Assembly (NCBI GenBank): GCA_020635255.1 | Contig: JACKAC010000002.1 | Location: 496,001 to 560,000 of the forward strand | From: Ignavibacteriales bacterium | GTDB lineage: Bacteria; Bacteroidota; Ignavibacteria; Tepidaquicellales; Tepidaquicellaceae | DNA length: 64,000 nt | Direction: 5' to 3' | In this document: positions 25,473 to 35,520 of the stretch, one piece after another | How the letters are laid out: each line of letters begins with the position of its first letter | Position numbering within the stretch: position 1 is the first letter of the stretch | Translations under genes and position numbers: made by a program | The notes under the pieces: generated by a model | The model's input: only the letters and a program-made list of their open reading frames with translations | The model's database searches: none | Told to the model about the DNA's origin: nothing

Positions 25473-26397
25473 GTGGGAGAAAAAAGGTCTGATATATTCA
25501 GCTAAAGGAAATCGTTGGTGGAATAAGTCACATGCACAGGAGCCTGTTGCTGATATCATGAGAGACAGGTTGCGGATATATTATTCGTCGCGCGATGCAG
25601 GGAATAAGAGCCATACGAGTTACATAGAAACGGATGTGAATGATCCCGGTAAAATACTTTTTGAAAATCCTGAACCAATTTTACCATTGGGGGAGAGGGG
25701 TTCATTCGACGATGATGGGGTGATGCCGTCATGCGTCATCGGTCACGATGGAAAGAAATATCTATACTATACGGGGTGGCACCGTGCGGAGGAGTACCCG
25801 TATTTGAATTCTATGGGATTGGCTGTCAGCGAGGATGGCGGTGTTACGTTCAGTAAGTACGGAGATGAGCCATTGATCAAGGTGGTGGGTAAGGGAGAGT
25901 TCACCGGGACGTCATTCGTAATGCTAGATGACGGGGTATTCAAAATGTGGTATTTGCATTGCGTAAAGTGGGTGGAGGTGAGTGGTTTAAAGGAGCCGGT
26001 GTATAATATAAAGTATGCTGAATCGCAGGACGGAAAACAGTGGGCACCAAGCGTTAAGGGAGTTATTGAGCTTAATGAGGACGAGGGAGGAATATCAAGC
26101 CCGAGCGTTTTGAAGGAGGATGGTATATATAAGATGTGGTACAGCTACAGAAGAAGTGTCGATTACAGAACGAATAAGGACAGTTCGTACAGGATAGGCT
26201 ATGCGGAGAGTAATGACGGTATACACTGGATACGGAAAGATGATGAAGCCGGAATAGAGCGCAGTGATGAGGGATGGGATTCAGATATGACAGCTTATCC
26301 ATATGTAGTGAGAAAGGATAATACGAGATATATGTTCTATAACGGGAACGGATTTGGGAAGAGCGGGCTTGGTTATGCAGTTTCAAATGTGTTGTAG
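25465..26397 (+). CDS. GH43/GH32-like beta-propeller protein without signal peptide
   Basis: A 310-residue protein made of repeated propeller blades: motifs of the kind LRIYYSSRD, KKYLYYTGW, FKMWYLHCV, YKMWYSYRR and RYMFYNGNG recur at about 50-residue steps, with GLAVSEDG, KYAESQDG and GYAESNDG after each. This is the pattern of five-bladed beta-propellers of glycoside hydrolase families 32/43/62/68. No signal peptide is visible, so it probably stays in the cytoplasm, where it may bind or trim sugars or act as a transferase. Catalytic acids cannot be assigned confidently. TTG start, overlapping the acyltransferase gene. Confidence 0.72.
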   Translation: MIKWEKKGLIYSAKGNRWWNKSHAQEPVADIMRDRLRIYYSSRDAGNKSHTSYIETDVNDPGKILFENPEPILPLGERGSFDDDGVMPSCVIGHDGKKYLYYTGWHRAEEYPYLNSMGLAVSEDGGVTFSKYGDEPLIKVVGKGEFTGTSFVMLDDGVFKMWYLHCVKWVEVSGLKEPVYNIKYAESQDGKQWAPSVKGVIELNEDEGGISSPSVLKEDGIYKMWYSYRRSVDYRTNKDSSYRIGYAESNDGIHWIRKDDEAGIERSDEGWDSDMTAYPYVVRKDNTRYMFYNGNGFGKSGLGYAVSNVL

Positions 26398-26402
26398 AAA
26401 TT

Positions 26403-27368
26403 ATGGAGCCACTTGTAAGCGTTCATATTACGACTTATAATCAAAGAGACTTTATCGGAAAGGCGATTGACAGTGCGTTATCGCAGATAACAGATTTTCC
26501 TGTAGAGGTAGTTGTCGGGGATGATTTTTCTACGGATGGTACAAGGGAGCTGCTAAATAAGTATAAGAATGATTATCCTGGTAAGGTCATACTAAACCTG
26601 ATGCCGGAGAGAGGTAAGGGAATGATAGGGCGGTCGAATTTTGAAGCGACGCTACAGCTGTGCAGAGGAAAGTATTTAGCATTTCTCGATGGTGATGACT
26701 ACTGGACTAATGACGATAAGCTCAGTGAGCAGGTTAGATTTTTAGAAAATAATCCCGAATTTGTATTGTGTCATCATGATTGTGAGGCACAATTGACAGA
26801 GGGGGTAAAGTTTAAGAAGGATTTCAGCAAGAAGCATGCAGTTACCGGATTTTACGAAGCGTGCCAGATGACGGTACCCTTTATGTCATCAATCTTAATC
26901 CGGAGAGAGGGTATTGATTTTTTTGATAGAAGAAAATGGCTGGAAGGGCTGGATCTCGGTGATTTTGCTTTATGGATAATGGCTTCGCTGAAGGGAAAAT
27001 CATACTATATAGATAAAGAGATGGCGCATTACAGGGTTAATCATAGCAGTATTACAGGGAAATTGGGGTATAGTGTACAGGTAAAAAACCGGATGCTATT
27101 TGCTGAAAGACTTGCTAAAAGCGATTACACGATAGACAGGAAATTTCTTAGTAACTATCTTAGCAGATATTATTTTCAATATTCAGGTATATCACTTTCA
27201 AAGAGAGATATTCCCGGGATCTTTAAATATGCATACAAAAGTATGACCAGTTTTTTTAGAGGAGTAAGTTTTGGAAAAAAGGACTATGAATGGGTAAAGC
27301 GTTTACGCTGGTATGTGCTGGTGAGGCTGTACATGGCTAATTTTTCAAAAGCATTAAAGCCAAGCTAA
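26403..27368 (+). CDS. GT2-family glycosyltransferase
   Basis: A 321-residue GT2 with a textbook start (LVSVHITTYNQRDFIGKAID), GDDFSTDGTREL for nucleotide binding, and LDGDDYW (about residue 97) containing the metal-binding acidic motif. The C-terminal third is basic and Tyr-rich, without clear membrane spans. It lies immediately before the second Wzm/Wzt pair, so it probably helps build the polymer that this pair exports. ATG start. Confidence 0.87.
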   Translation: MEPLVSVHITTYNQRDFIGKAIDSALSQITDFPVEVVVGDDFSTDGTRELLNKYKNDYPGKVILNLMPERGKGMIGRSNFEATLQLCRGKYLAFLDGDDYWTNDDKLSEQVRFLENNPEFVLCHHDCEAQLTEGVKFKKDFSKKHAVTGFYEACQMTVPFMSSILIRREGIDFFDRRKWLEGLDLGDFALWIMASLKGKSYYIDKEMAHYRVNHSSITGKLGYSVQVKNRMLFAERLAKSDYTIDRKFLSNYLSRYYFQYSGISLSKRDIPGIFKYAYKSMTSFFRGVSFGKKDYEWVKRLRWYVLVRLYMANFSKALKPS

Positions 27369-28214
27369 ATGGAACAAACGGGAAAAGTACCGCACTATAC
27401 AATTGAAAAACAAAGGGGTTTTAAACTCATTTCATTTAAAGAGTTTGTTAGATACAAAGACCTTCTATATTTTCTGGTAAAAAGAGATGTTACTGTTCTT
27501 TATAAGCAAACCATACTTGGATTTCTATGGGCTATAATAAACCCGGTAATACAGATGGTGATATTCAGTTTTATATTCGGGAAATTGGTTTCGGTACCGA
27601 GTGAGGGGGTGGCTTATCCTTTATTTAATTACGTTGGGATCATTCCCTGGAATTATTTTTCACAATCTCTGGCGGCGTCATCTAACAGCCTGATACAAAG
27701 CTCCTCTATATTTACGAAAGTATATTTCCCCCGGATATTTATACCATTGACACCGGTTCTATCGAAACTGGTTGATTTTTTTATTTCATTCGTTGTACTC
27801 ATAGTTTTAATGATATTTTATAATACTTATCCGAACGCAAATATTGTATTCCTTCCTGTTCTTATCCTGCTCATGATATTAACAGCAAGCGGAATAGGGA
27901 TGTGGTTTTCAGCTCTGGCAATACAATACAGAGATATAAGATTTGCTATGCCTTTGCTGACCCAGTTGCTATTATTTGTAGCCCCAGTTGTTTTTCCTGC
28001 ATCCCTGGTACTTTCAAAAGGTAAGATCCTATACCTGCTGTACGGACTCTATCCGATGGTAGGTGTGATCGAGGGATTCCGGTCAGCTTTGCTCGGCTCT
28101 AATGATATGCCATGGGAACTGATAGGGATGGGAACGATCAGCGCGCTGATCATCTTTTTCTCAGGAGTGGTATATTTCCGCAAAACGGAAAGGATATTTG
28201 CGGATGTTGCATAA
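27369..28214 (+). CDS. wzm: ABC-2 polysaccharide exporter permease (Wzm), second copy
   Basis: A 281-residue permease with the same plan as the 17751 gene: KRDVTVLYKQTILGFLWAI, six hydrophobic segments (about residues 58-260), FTKVYFPRIFIP in the first cytoplasmic loop, and the tail YFRKTERIFADVA. The two Wzm proteins are recognisably paralogous but differ widely, arguing against a recent duplication. It begins on the base after the GT2 stop and is followed at 12 bases by its own Wzt. Confidence 0.9.
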   Translation: MEQTGKVPHYTIEKQRGFKLISFKEFVRYKDLLYFLVKRDVTVLYKQTILGFLWAIINPVIQMVIFSFIFGKLVSVPSEGVAYPLFNYVGIIPWNYFSQSLAASSNSLIQSSSIFTKVYFPRIFIPLTPVLSKLVDFFISFVVLIVLMIFYNTYPNANIVFLPVLILLMILTASGIGMWFSALAIQYRDIRFAMPLLTQLLLFVAPVVFPASLVLSKGKILYLLYGLYPMVGVIEGFRSALLGSNDMPWELIGMGTISALIIFFSGVVYFRKTERIFADVA

Positions 28215-28226
28215 TTTAATAATCAC

Positions 28227-29537
28227 ATGTCCGATATAGCAGTAAAAATAACAGGTATAAGTAAAGCATACAGGATCGGTCAAAACGTAAGGGAAAACGA
28301 CACTTTTTTGGCGACCCTGATGAGCGGTATAAAAGCTCCACTTAGCAACTTTCGGAAGTTACGAAACCTAAGCAATATTAAAGAAGATGACCGGAGTGAT
28401 GACATAATATGGGCTTTGAGGGATGTTTCTGATACGATAAAACACGGGGAGGTCCTGGGGATAATAGGTAAAAATGGTGCCGGTAAAAGTACACTGCTAA
28501 AGGTGATATCTAACATTACTGAGCCAACCAGCGGTAAAGTAGAAATTTTCGGAAGAGTAGCAAGTCTCTTAGAGGTTGGTACCGGTTTTAATCCAGAATT
28601 AACAGGCAGAGAAAATATTTATCTAAACGGTACTATTCTAGGAATGACCAAGAAAGAAGTTGACTCAAAGTTCGACGAAATAGTTTCCTTTTCAGGTGTA
28701 AACAAGTTTATAGATACTCCGGTTAAGAGATATTCAAGCGGGATGAAGGTTCGATTAGCATTTGCTGTTGCCGCTCACCTTGAACCGGAGATACTGATCG
28801 TTGACGAGGTCCTTGCTGTCGGAGATGCGGAATTTCAAAAGAAATGCCTTGGTAAAATGGAAAGTATTACTTCTGAGGGAAGGACTATACTATTCGTATC
28901 GCATAATATGTCAGCGATAAAGAATCTTTGTACAAGAGCAATCTTACTCGAAGGCGGACGTGTAAAGAAGGAAGGAGAAACCAGCGAAGTAGTAAATGAG
29001 TATCTTACGGGGTCTGCGGATGTATTTGATGGAGGTGTAATACCTGCTGACTATCCCAGAATAAGCAGGAATAAGAACCAGGTATATTTCAGGAAATTTA
29101 TCCTTAGAGACAGGAACAACAATGCGGTAGATTATTTTTCTTATCACCAGGAAGCGTATGTTGATATCGAGATCGAGGCATTAACGGATATAGAAGATGC
29201 AATCATTGTAATTTTGATGAGTTCGGTAAATAATGAAAAGCTATCCTTTTCCTCCTCGAATGACCAATCGAACCGGCTCTTCAGTCTTTCAAAAGGGATT
29301 CATAAGATCAGTGTCAGGATAGATCAAAATTTCCTTCCGGGAAGGTATTTTATAACATTTTCCCTTGTCGATAGAGAAGGTCATCCGTTTGACCGCTTAA
29401 ATAATATCCTTAGTTTCAGTGTAGGGTCGATGCGGGAGTCAGACGGTACATATTACAGGTGGGGCAAAGTAGTTGCAGAAGTAAATACAATCACTCAGTG
29501 GGAGTTTTCCAAAGAAGTTAAAGTTAAGAATTTCTAA
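28227..29537 (+). CDS. wzt: ABC polysaccharide exporter ATPase (Wzt) with C-terminal domain, second copy
   Basis: A 436-residue ATPase: Walker A GKNGAGKST (Lys87), LEVGTGFNPELTGRENIYLN, signature RYSSGMKVRLAFAVAAHL, and Walker B LIVDEVLAVGD. A beta-rich C-terminal domain of about 160 residues begins near 270; it is quite different from that of the first Wzt, so the two exporters probably recognise different polymers or chain ends. Codon usage is AT-rich like the surrounding genes, unlike the first Wzt. Confidence 0.9.
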   Translation: MSDIAVKITGISKAYRIGQNVRENDTFLATLMSGIKAPLSNFRKLRNLSNIKEDDRSDDIIWALRDVSDTIKHGEVLGIIGKNGAGKSTLLKVISNITEPTSGKVEIFGRVASLLEVGTGFNPELTGRENIYLNGTILGMTKKEVDSKFDEIVSFSGVNKFIDTPVKRYSSGMKVRLAFAVAAHLEPEILIVDEVLAVGDAEFQKKCLGKMESITSEGRTILFVSHNMSAIKNLCTRAILLEGGRVKKEGETSEVVNEYLTGSADVFDGGVIPADYPRISRNKNQVYFRKFILRDRNNNAVDYFSYHQEAYVDIEIEALTDIEDAIIVILMSSVNNEKLSFSSSNDQSNRLFSLSKGIHKISVRIDQNFLPGRYFITFSLVDREGHPFDRLNNILSFSVGSMRESDGTYYRWGKVVAEVNTITQWEFSKEVKVKNF

Positions 29538-29554
29538 CTGCGGTTTTCTTTTTG

Positions 29555-31132
29555 ATGGGACTACTAATAATTCCAATTCTGTTAGTTACATTTATCGTCA
29601 GAGTTCTTCCCAGATTTCGGATAAAATATGCATATAGCGGAGATACATACGGTCATTTTCATATCTCACGTGCGATAAGAGAAAACAAGTTTCGCATCCC
29701 GGATAAAATACCGGGAGTTACATTGAATCATACACATACTTACCCATATTTGTATCATTTAATTTTGTCGGTATTTACACAGGGGCAGAGAGCTGTATTT
29801 GAAAGAATGAGTTCGGCATTATTCGATACAGTAAGTGTCCTTGTAGTTTATTTATTTTCGGGATGGATCTCGGATTCTTATTTAGGTAATAAATTTCCTG
29901 GGTTTGCGTTATTGGCGGCCGGAGTTTATGCGATTGCTCCGCCGCTTCTTATGATAAGCAGGGGTCCCAGGGCTTATAGGGGCACCCCAAGGGTGTTTGG
30001 GCAGACTTTATACATTATACATATTACTTCTTTTTTTTACTATTATTCGACCGGCGAATGGGCAGGGCTAATAGTAAGCATTTTGTCCGCGTCTTTACTA
30101 TTTATATCGGCAAAGTTTGGTGTGCAGGTTTTAGTCTTTTTCGGGATCATTTTCAGTATCTTTTTAACGTGGCATTACGCAGTTGTAATTATGCTGTCGT
30201 ATATATTAATAACGATCCTTAGCGGAGGCAGAGTTTTAAGGGTAACTTCTGGGCAGGTTAGATATAATGAATTTTATTTGAGGTTTGCAAAAGCGAAGGG
30301 CTCTATGAAAGGTTTAGCGACCGATTGGCTCGAGCTTAAGGTCTTTTTGTCGAGACTCCGCAGGAACACAATTTCATTATTTAAAGGAAAAGTATTGGAT
30401 TTTGCCAGCTGGTTATTTGGTGAAAGATATTTTTTATACTTTCTAATCATTGCCTTTCCCCAGGTAATATTGCTTTTTTTCATTTTCGATAAGATCGACC
30501 TTCAGTCACCGTTAAGTATATTTCTGTGGACATGGTTTTGGGGCTCTGTAATTTGTTTCTTTATTACCTCAATCAGTTATGTTAGATTTTTGGGACAGGG
30601 AGAGAGATACCTCGAGTATGGATTACCGTCATCAATAATCTTAAGTTTATATTTTTTATTAAACTCCGGTTTAGATTATATTATCATTGGGTTTTTGATC
30701 TACTCGATATTGGTTTATATAATACATGTGAGGATATTCATAGTGTTAACCAAAGAAAAAAATGATTCATATTTTGAAGATAACAGGATATTTGAATTTT
30801 TGAAGAGCCAAGAAAAGGGAATTGTACTTCCAATTCATAATGAATGGGAAGTTCTTTATAAAACGCAATTTCCGCTACTATTTTATGGATCTAACGTCGA
30901 TATGAGGAAAATACCTCTCGAAAAATTTACATCGATATACTATAATATGCATACACCAAGTCCTGATCTCGAAAAACTTGTCAGGGAGTATGATGTAAAG
31001 TATATTTTTTCTACACACAATCATCTAAAAGAGTATTTGGAGTCGGTAATATTAAACAAGGAAATGTTTTACGATCTAACAGATCAAATTTTTGAATCAA
31101 AAAATTTCATTCTTTATAAAGTAAAGTCATAA
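29555..31132 (+). CDS. Polytopic membrane protein, GT-C-like glycosyltransferase candidate
   Basis: About 525 residues with roughly ten hydrophobic segments across residues 1-400 and a soluble C-terminal domain of about 130 residues. After the first helix comes YSGDTYGHFHISRAI; an acidic motif in the first external loop is a trait of GT-C enzymes that use lipid-linked sugars. The later PYLYHLILS and RGPRAYRGTPRVFG loops also lie where GT-C loops interact with substrate. I cannot place it in a named family. TTG 29552 and ATG 29555 are adjacent possible starts; I take the ATG. Confidence 0.65.
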   Translation: MGLLIIPILLVTFIVRVLPRFRIKYAYSGDTYGHFHISRAIRENKFRIPDKIPGVTLNHTHTYPYLYHLILSVFTQGQRAVFERMSSALFDTVSVLVVYLFSGWISDSYLGNKFPGFALLAAGVYAIAPPLLMISRGPRAYRGTPRVFGQTLYIIHITSFFYYYSTGEWAGLIVSILSASLLFISAKFGVQVLVFFGIIFSIFLTWHYAVVIMLSYILITILSGGRVLRVTSGQVRYNEFYLRFAKAKGSMKGLATDWLELKVFLSRLRRNTISLFKGKVLDFASWLFGERYFLYFLIIAFPQVILLFFIFDKIDLQSPLSIFLWTWFWGSVICFFITSISYVRFLGQGERYLEYGLPSSIILSLYFLLNSGLDYIIIGFLIYSILVYIIHVRIFIVLTKEKNDSYFEDNRIFEFLKSQEKGIVLPIHNEWEVLYKTQFPLLFYGSNVDMRKIPLEKFTSIYYNMHTPSPDLEKLVREYDVKYIFSTHNHLKEYLESVILNKEMFYDLTDQIFESKNFILYKVKS

Positions 31133-31135
31133 GAG

Positions 31136-32101
31136 ATGGGTATTGGAAAATATAAATCACAGCTGGCAAGTTTTGTGGTTTCAAAGCACCATAAAATGAA
31201 ACAGTGGTACAGGGATCATATTGACGAGAATAAAGGGCACAAACTTTATGAGGAAATCCCTCCTGTACTCGATACTGCCCAGCAAAAGGTAGTGGAGGAT
31301 CTAAACAAATTCGGGATTTCAATAGTATCCCTGAACGAACTTTTTCCCGACGGGAAATGGTGGGAAAGGTTATCCGAAGAAACAAGGAAGTTTGTTGAAA
31401 GCGGGGAAGTATCCGAATACGTAAAGAGATTCAAGAATAAAGAATCGACGGAAGGGTTTGCCGCTGACCATTATGCAAAGAAATATCTATACAGGAAATA
31501 CAACGTCGACAGAAAGAATGAAACAATCAAATTCGAAGATCCATTCCTGCAGTTTGGGCTTGATCAAAAAATGCTAGATACGGTCGCAGGTTACCTCGGA
31601 AGGTATCCTAAGCTCAGGATGATAGACCTCTGGTACAATATTGCAGTTGGCGATGAAGCCCCTACACATTCTCAAAACTGGCATAGAGACGGTGAGGACA
31701 CCGAGCTTGTTAAGGTATTTCTGTATTTTAATGACATCGATGAGAATGCAGGACCATTTACATATGTCCCTGATTCGCATTTGAAAGGAACGTACGGGGA
31801 TTTGTGGCCCGGGGAGACTATATTAAAGCATGTGTATGGAGGATCCTATCCGGAGACGAAAGACCTTGAAGAGAAATTCAAAAACGAGCAGATCAAAGTA
31901 TGCACGGCAAAAGCCGGTACATTGATATTCTGCGATACATACGGTCTCCATAGGGGCGGACATTGCAAGACAACAGACAGAATATTGGGCAATTGGGTTT
32001 ATACAACGCCATCGTCGTTTTGTGAAAACGTAACGCCATATGAAAAACCTTCCGATGTTTCTTCACTATTGGAAAAACAAAAATTCGCATTATCATTTTA
32101 A
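31136..32101 (+). CDS. PhyH-family Fe(II)/2-oxoglutarate dioxygenase
   Basis: A 321-residue protein with the phytanoyl-CoA dioxygenase fold. The iron ligands are His183 and Asp185 in NWHRDGED and His272 in GLHRGGHC, with the 2-oxoglutarate-binding Arg in TTDRILGNW about ten residues later. Members hydroxylate small molecules and some sugar derivatives. Within this locus it may hydroxylate a sugar, an acyl substituent or a lipid. It is three bases from the membrane protein before it and 19 from the epimerase-like gene after it. Confidence 0.83.
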   Translation: MGIGKYKSQLASFVVSKHHKMKQWYRDHIDENKGHKLYEEIPPVLDTAQQKVVEDLNKFGISIVSLNELFPDGKWWERLSEETRKFVESGEVSEYVKRFKNKESTEGFAADHYAKKYLYRKYNVDRKNETIKFEDPFLQFGLDQKMLDTVAGYLGRYPKLRMIDLWYNIAVGDEAPTHSQNWHRDGEDTELVKVFLYFNDIDENAGPFTYVPDSHLKGTYGDLWPGETILKHVYGGSYPETKDLEEKFKNEQIKVCTAKAGTLIFCDTYGLHRGGHCKTTDRILGNWVYTTPSSFCENVTPYEKPSDVSSLLEKQKFALSF

Positions 32102-32120
32102 TTATTAAAATTAATTTATT

Positions 32121-33176
32121 TTGAAAAAACTTCTTGTAACGGGAGCCAATGGATTGATCGGCTCCGAAGTAGTAAGCTATTTCTGTGAAAACGGATGGAA
32201 AGTCTTTGGATTAGACAATAATATGAGAGCGGATTTTTTTGGTCCGCAGGGTGATACCAGATGGAACCAGAAAAGATTGGAAGAAAAATACAATAATTTC
32301 GAGCATAAGGAAGTTGACATACGGGATCGAGACCTCGTTTTTAAGGTTGTTGAAGATATTAAGCCTGATGCGATAGCGCACACCGCAGCCCAGCCCAGCC
32401 ATGACCTCGCAGCATCCAGACCTCTTGATGATTTCGATGTAAATGCCGTGGGTACAATAAACATGCTAGAGGCGGTTAGAAAGTACGTTCCCGATTCACC
32501 GTTCGCGCACATGTCAACAAATAAAGTATATGGAGATGCTCCTAACGAAATACCACTTATAGAGCTGGAGACAAGATGGGACTATGTGGATGCGAAATAT
32601 TACGATGGTATAAAGGAAGATTTCAGGATAGATCAATCAAAGCATTCTATATTCGGGGCGTCAAAAGTGGCTGGTGATGTCATGGTTCAGGAGTACGGAC
32701 GGTATTTTGGGATGCAAACATGCTGTCTGCGAGGCGGCTGTCTTACCGGACCCAATCATTCGGGTGTGGAACTTCACGGGTTTTTGAGCTACCTGGTAAA
32801 AGTGAACGTAACAGGGGGAACATATAAGGTGTTCGGCTACAAGGGGAAACAGGTACGGGATAACATACATTCATACGACGTTACAAGATTCATTGATGAG
32901 TTTTTCAAGAATCCGAGGAGCGGGGAGGTATATAACCTGGGCGGTGGCAGGGATAATTCTTGTTCTATATTAGAGGCGTTTTCAATTACTGAGGCGATAA
33001 CCGGTAAGAAAATGAACTATGAATATGTGGAAAAGAACAGAGAAGGCGATCATATATGTTATATATCGGATCTTTCAAAGATGAAAGAACATTACCCGGA
33101 GTGGGATATAACAATAAGTTTACAGGAAATATTCGAACAAATAGTAAAGGCGTGGGAGAGTGACCAAAGAAGTTAA
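32121..33176 (+). CDS. NAD-dependent epimerase, CDP-paratose 2-epimerase-like
   Basis: An extended SDR of 351 residues. [12 protein letters not shown] binds NAD, and [19 protein letters not shown] is strongly reminiscent of CDP-paratose/CDP-tyvelose 2-epimerases. [12 protein letters not shown] follows the usual Ser/Thr strand. At the catalytic tetrad the sequence reads FGASK, so Phe stands where YxxxK has Tyr; this swap may be a trait of the subgroup. No CDP-glucose pathway genes (RfbF/G/H) are visible, so the substrate may be something else. TTG start; it overlaps the next gene by 17 bases. Confidence 0.72.
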   Translation: MKKLLVTGANGLIGSEVVSYFCENGWKVFGLDNNMRADFFGPQGDTRWNQKRLEEKYNNFEHKEVDIRDRDLVFKVVEDIKPDAIAHTAAQPSHDLAASRPLDDFDVNAVGTINMLEAVRKYVPDSPFAHMSTNKVYGDAPNEIPLIELETRWDYVDAKYYDGIKEDFRIDQSKHSIFGASKVAGDVMVQEYGRYFGMQTCCLRGGCLTGPNHSGVELHGFLSYLVKVNVTGGTYKVFGYKGKQVRDNIHSYDVTRFIDEFFKNPRSGEVYNLGGGRDNSCSILEAFSITEAITGKKMNYEYVEKNREGDHICYISDLSKMKEHYPEWDITISLQEIFEQIVKAWESDQRS

Positions 33177-34365
33177 TCTTTGCGAAAATGGGAAAGTTTT
33201 TTATGTGACGGCTGCCTTTCCTCCCGTTCCGGCAGGCAGTAGTATTATAAACAGAAACCTCTTATCCTGCTTTAACCCGGCAAGTTTTGATGTATTTTCA
33301 ACTAAGGCTGATATTGCTGCGAAGGTAGAGTCATTCGACATTAATGTTCACCGGATATTCAAATCATATTATTTTTCATCCAGGCTTAACCTGTTATTGA
33401 GTAAGATGCAGGTTTCCTCGGCTACAAAAAAACTGATAAAGTTCGCGGAAAAGGAAAAACCTTCTGTGATAGTAGGTGTATTTCCCGATTACTTTTTCCT
33501 CAAGATAGCCAGGGATGCGGCACGTACGTTAGGAATACCGTTTGTTGCTTATCTACATGATACCATAGCTGAATCATCAGCAGGAGGTAAAATAAGCAAG
33601 GAATCATCAATTTTGCAGGACCAGGTATTTGAGGAAGCGTCTGCCTTAATGGTAATGAGCGAGGGAATGCGGGAGCTTTATAAAAATAAATACAGTATAG
33701 ACTCGACAGCCCTGGAGCATACATATCTGGAGGATATTCCGAAAGAAATAGCAAGCGGAGAGCTAAATAAGGAAGCTTTTTGGGGTGGTGATGTGTATGC
33801 TATAAATAAGAATTCGGTTAGAAGGGTTGCGGATGCGTTAAGGAGTGACGGACTCAAATTTTTTATAGCAAGCGGTCATAACCGGTCTTATTTTGAAACC
33901 GCCGGATTGAATACTGAAAATATTGAGACCGGATTTTTTTCTAAAAGAGATGAGTATTTGGAAACTTTGAAAAAATACGGGATCCTAGTATTGGCATTGG
34001 ATTGGCCGGATGAATCACACATTCACAGAGACGAATTAGCTACTATATTTCCTACAAAAACCCCTGAGTACCTGGCTTCAGGAGTGCCAATTCTCGTACA
34101 TTGTCCGGAAGATTATTTTCTTGCAAGATTTTTTGAGAAGAATCAATGCGGGACTGTAGTCTCAGATCGTTCTGATGCTGTCTTGCGTGAGAAGCTGAAC
34201 TTTCTACTCAGCGGAGATGGAAAGGTTATTTCCCGAAGGAAGAATTCACTTAAAGCTGCAGGGTTGTTTAGTGTAACCCGGATCGAAAACAAGTTTAAAG
34301 CTATAGTGGATAAAGTTTCGGATCTAAAATGGGGTGATAAGGTAAATTATGCTGAGGTTAACTAG
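33160..34365 (+). CDS. GT-B-fold (GT4-like) glycosyltransferase
   Basis: A 401-residue protein with a GT-B outline: [15 protein letters not shown] at the glycine-rich N-terminal loop, then [14 protein letters not shown], and in the C-terminal half [18 protein letters not shown], which corresponds to the E-x7-E nucleotide-sugar binding region of GT4 enzymes. The usual GT4 glycine loop is degenerate, so it is a divergent member. The GTG start overlaps the epimerase-like gene by 17 bases. Cytoplasmic, probably membrane-peripheral. Confidence 0.75.
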   Translation: MTKEVNLCENGKVFYVTAAFPPVPAGSSIINRNLLSCFNPASFDVFSTKADIAAKVESFDINVHRIFKSYYFSSRLNLLLSKMQVSSATKKLIKFAEKEKPSVIVGVFPDYFFLKIARDAARTLGIPFVAYLHDTIAESSAGGKISKESSILQDQVFEEASALMVMSEGMRELYKNKYSIDSTALEHTYLEDIPKEIASGELNKEAFWGGDVYAINKNSVRRVADALRSDGLKFFIASGHNRSYFETAGLNTENIETGFFSKRDEYLETLKKYGILVLALDWPDESHIHRDELATIFPTKTPEYLASGVPILVHCPEDYFLARFFEKNQCGTVVSDRSDAVLREKLNFLLSGDGKVISRRKNSLKAAGLFSVTRIENKFKAIVDKVSDLKWGDKVNYAEVN

Positions 34366-34368
34366 ATT

Positions 34369-35517
34369 TTGCAAGCACCGGTATTAATAATTTCAAGCGA
34401 TGACGAAAAAGATGAGATTATCTATATTGCAAAAGAATTGTTATGGCTTATCGGAATGGAAAAGGATCTTGCTATACACATTGGAGAGAAGACATTGTTA
34501 AGAATTTCTGATGCGGTTGAGATCGATAGAGATACATTGCTTAATGTTTTTAACGCAATGAGTTTGAAAAGGGAATTTGAACATGGTAAGGATGCGCATG
34601 GGAGGTTTGATCAGGCGAATATTAAATGGGATATAAAGAAACCGAAAGTAAGTGAACTTGTAGAAAGTATGGGACAAAGGTTAGATAAAGTTGACGCTCA
34701 GAGTGAATTCAAGATAATATTTAGTCACGACATTGACTGGGTATCCGGATTCGATCCAATCTCTCTGGTAAAGTCGATTAAGAGTTCGGTATCGGGCAGT
34801 AGAAATTGGATTAAGCTGAGTGAAGTTTTTGATCAGGATATTTTTGTTAAGAATTATTCAGAAATGCTTTCGATCGAAAAGAAATATGGAGTGAAAACAT
34901 GGAATTTTATGCTATCTGGAACGAACGGACTCGGACGCTACTCAAATCGGTATAATATTAAAAGCAGCAGAGCCAAAAAAGTAATAGATCTTATATTAAG
35001 CTCAGGGAATTTCATTGGTCTTCACGGAAGCTACGGGGCATCCGATGCAAACACATACAAAGAGGAAGCCGAGCTATTAAGAGAAGTGACAAACCAGGAA
35101 ATAATATCCCATAGGAACCACTATCTCAGGTTTGATCCTATTAACTTATGGTCTCAGCTAAGCAGTGCAGGGATCGGATATGATTTTAGTGTTGGATTTA
35201 GCTCTAATATGGGATTCCGAACCGGGGTTGCAAGCAGTTACCGACCCTATGACTTTAAAAATAAATCGGCATCGGATATCACAGAGATTCCGCTGGTCTT
35301 TATGGAAAGGAATCAATATTTGATTGATGAAAGAAAAACTCTCGAAGAATTGAAAGGCGTTTTAGAGGAAGTAAAAAAGTATAACGGGTGTGCTTCCATA
35401 CTTTTTCACCCGGAGAGTTTTGTTGTCGATACGAGATGGCTGCCGTTTTACGAGAAAGTTATAAATACTGTAGTAGAGATGGGCGGTGATGTTTCAGGAA
35501 CTCTGCCGAGAAGATAG
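34369..35517 (+). CDS. Polysaccharide deacetylase-like (NodB fold) protein
   Basis: A 382-residue protein with an N-terminal domain of about 110 residues (DUF7033-like) before a NodB-type barrel. Metal and catalytic motifs visible are SHDIDW (His120, Asp121, Asp123), GLHGSYGA, SHRNHYLRF and a C-terminal LFHPESF. This arrangement is found in carbohydrate-esterase-4-like proteins of Bacteroidota polysaccharide loci. No signal peptide is visible, so the substrate may be cytoplasmic or lipid-linked. TTG start three bases after the preceding stop; the FemAB-like gene follows at three bases. Confidence 0.75.
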   Translation: MQAPVLIISSDDEKDEIIYIAKELLWLIGMEKDLAIHIGEKTLLRISDAVEIDRDTLLNVFNAMSLKREFEHGKDAHGRFDQANIKWDIKKPKVSELVESMGQRLDKVDAQSEFKIIFSHDIDWVSGFDPISLVKSIKSSVSGSRNWIKLSEVFDQDIFVKNYSEMLSIEKKYGVKTWNFMLSGTNGLGRYSNRYNIKSSRAKKVIDLILSSGNFIGLHGSYGASDANTYKEEAELLREVTNQEIISHRNHYLRFDPINLWSQLSSAGIGYDFSVGFSSNMGFRTGVASSYRPYDFKNKSASDITEIPLVFMERNQYLIDERKTLEELKGVLEEVKKYNGCASILFHPESFVVDTRWLPFYEKVINTVVEMGGDVSGTLPRR

Positions 35518-35520
35518 ACA

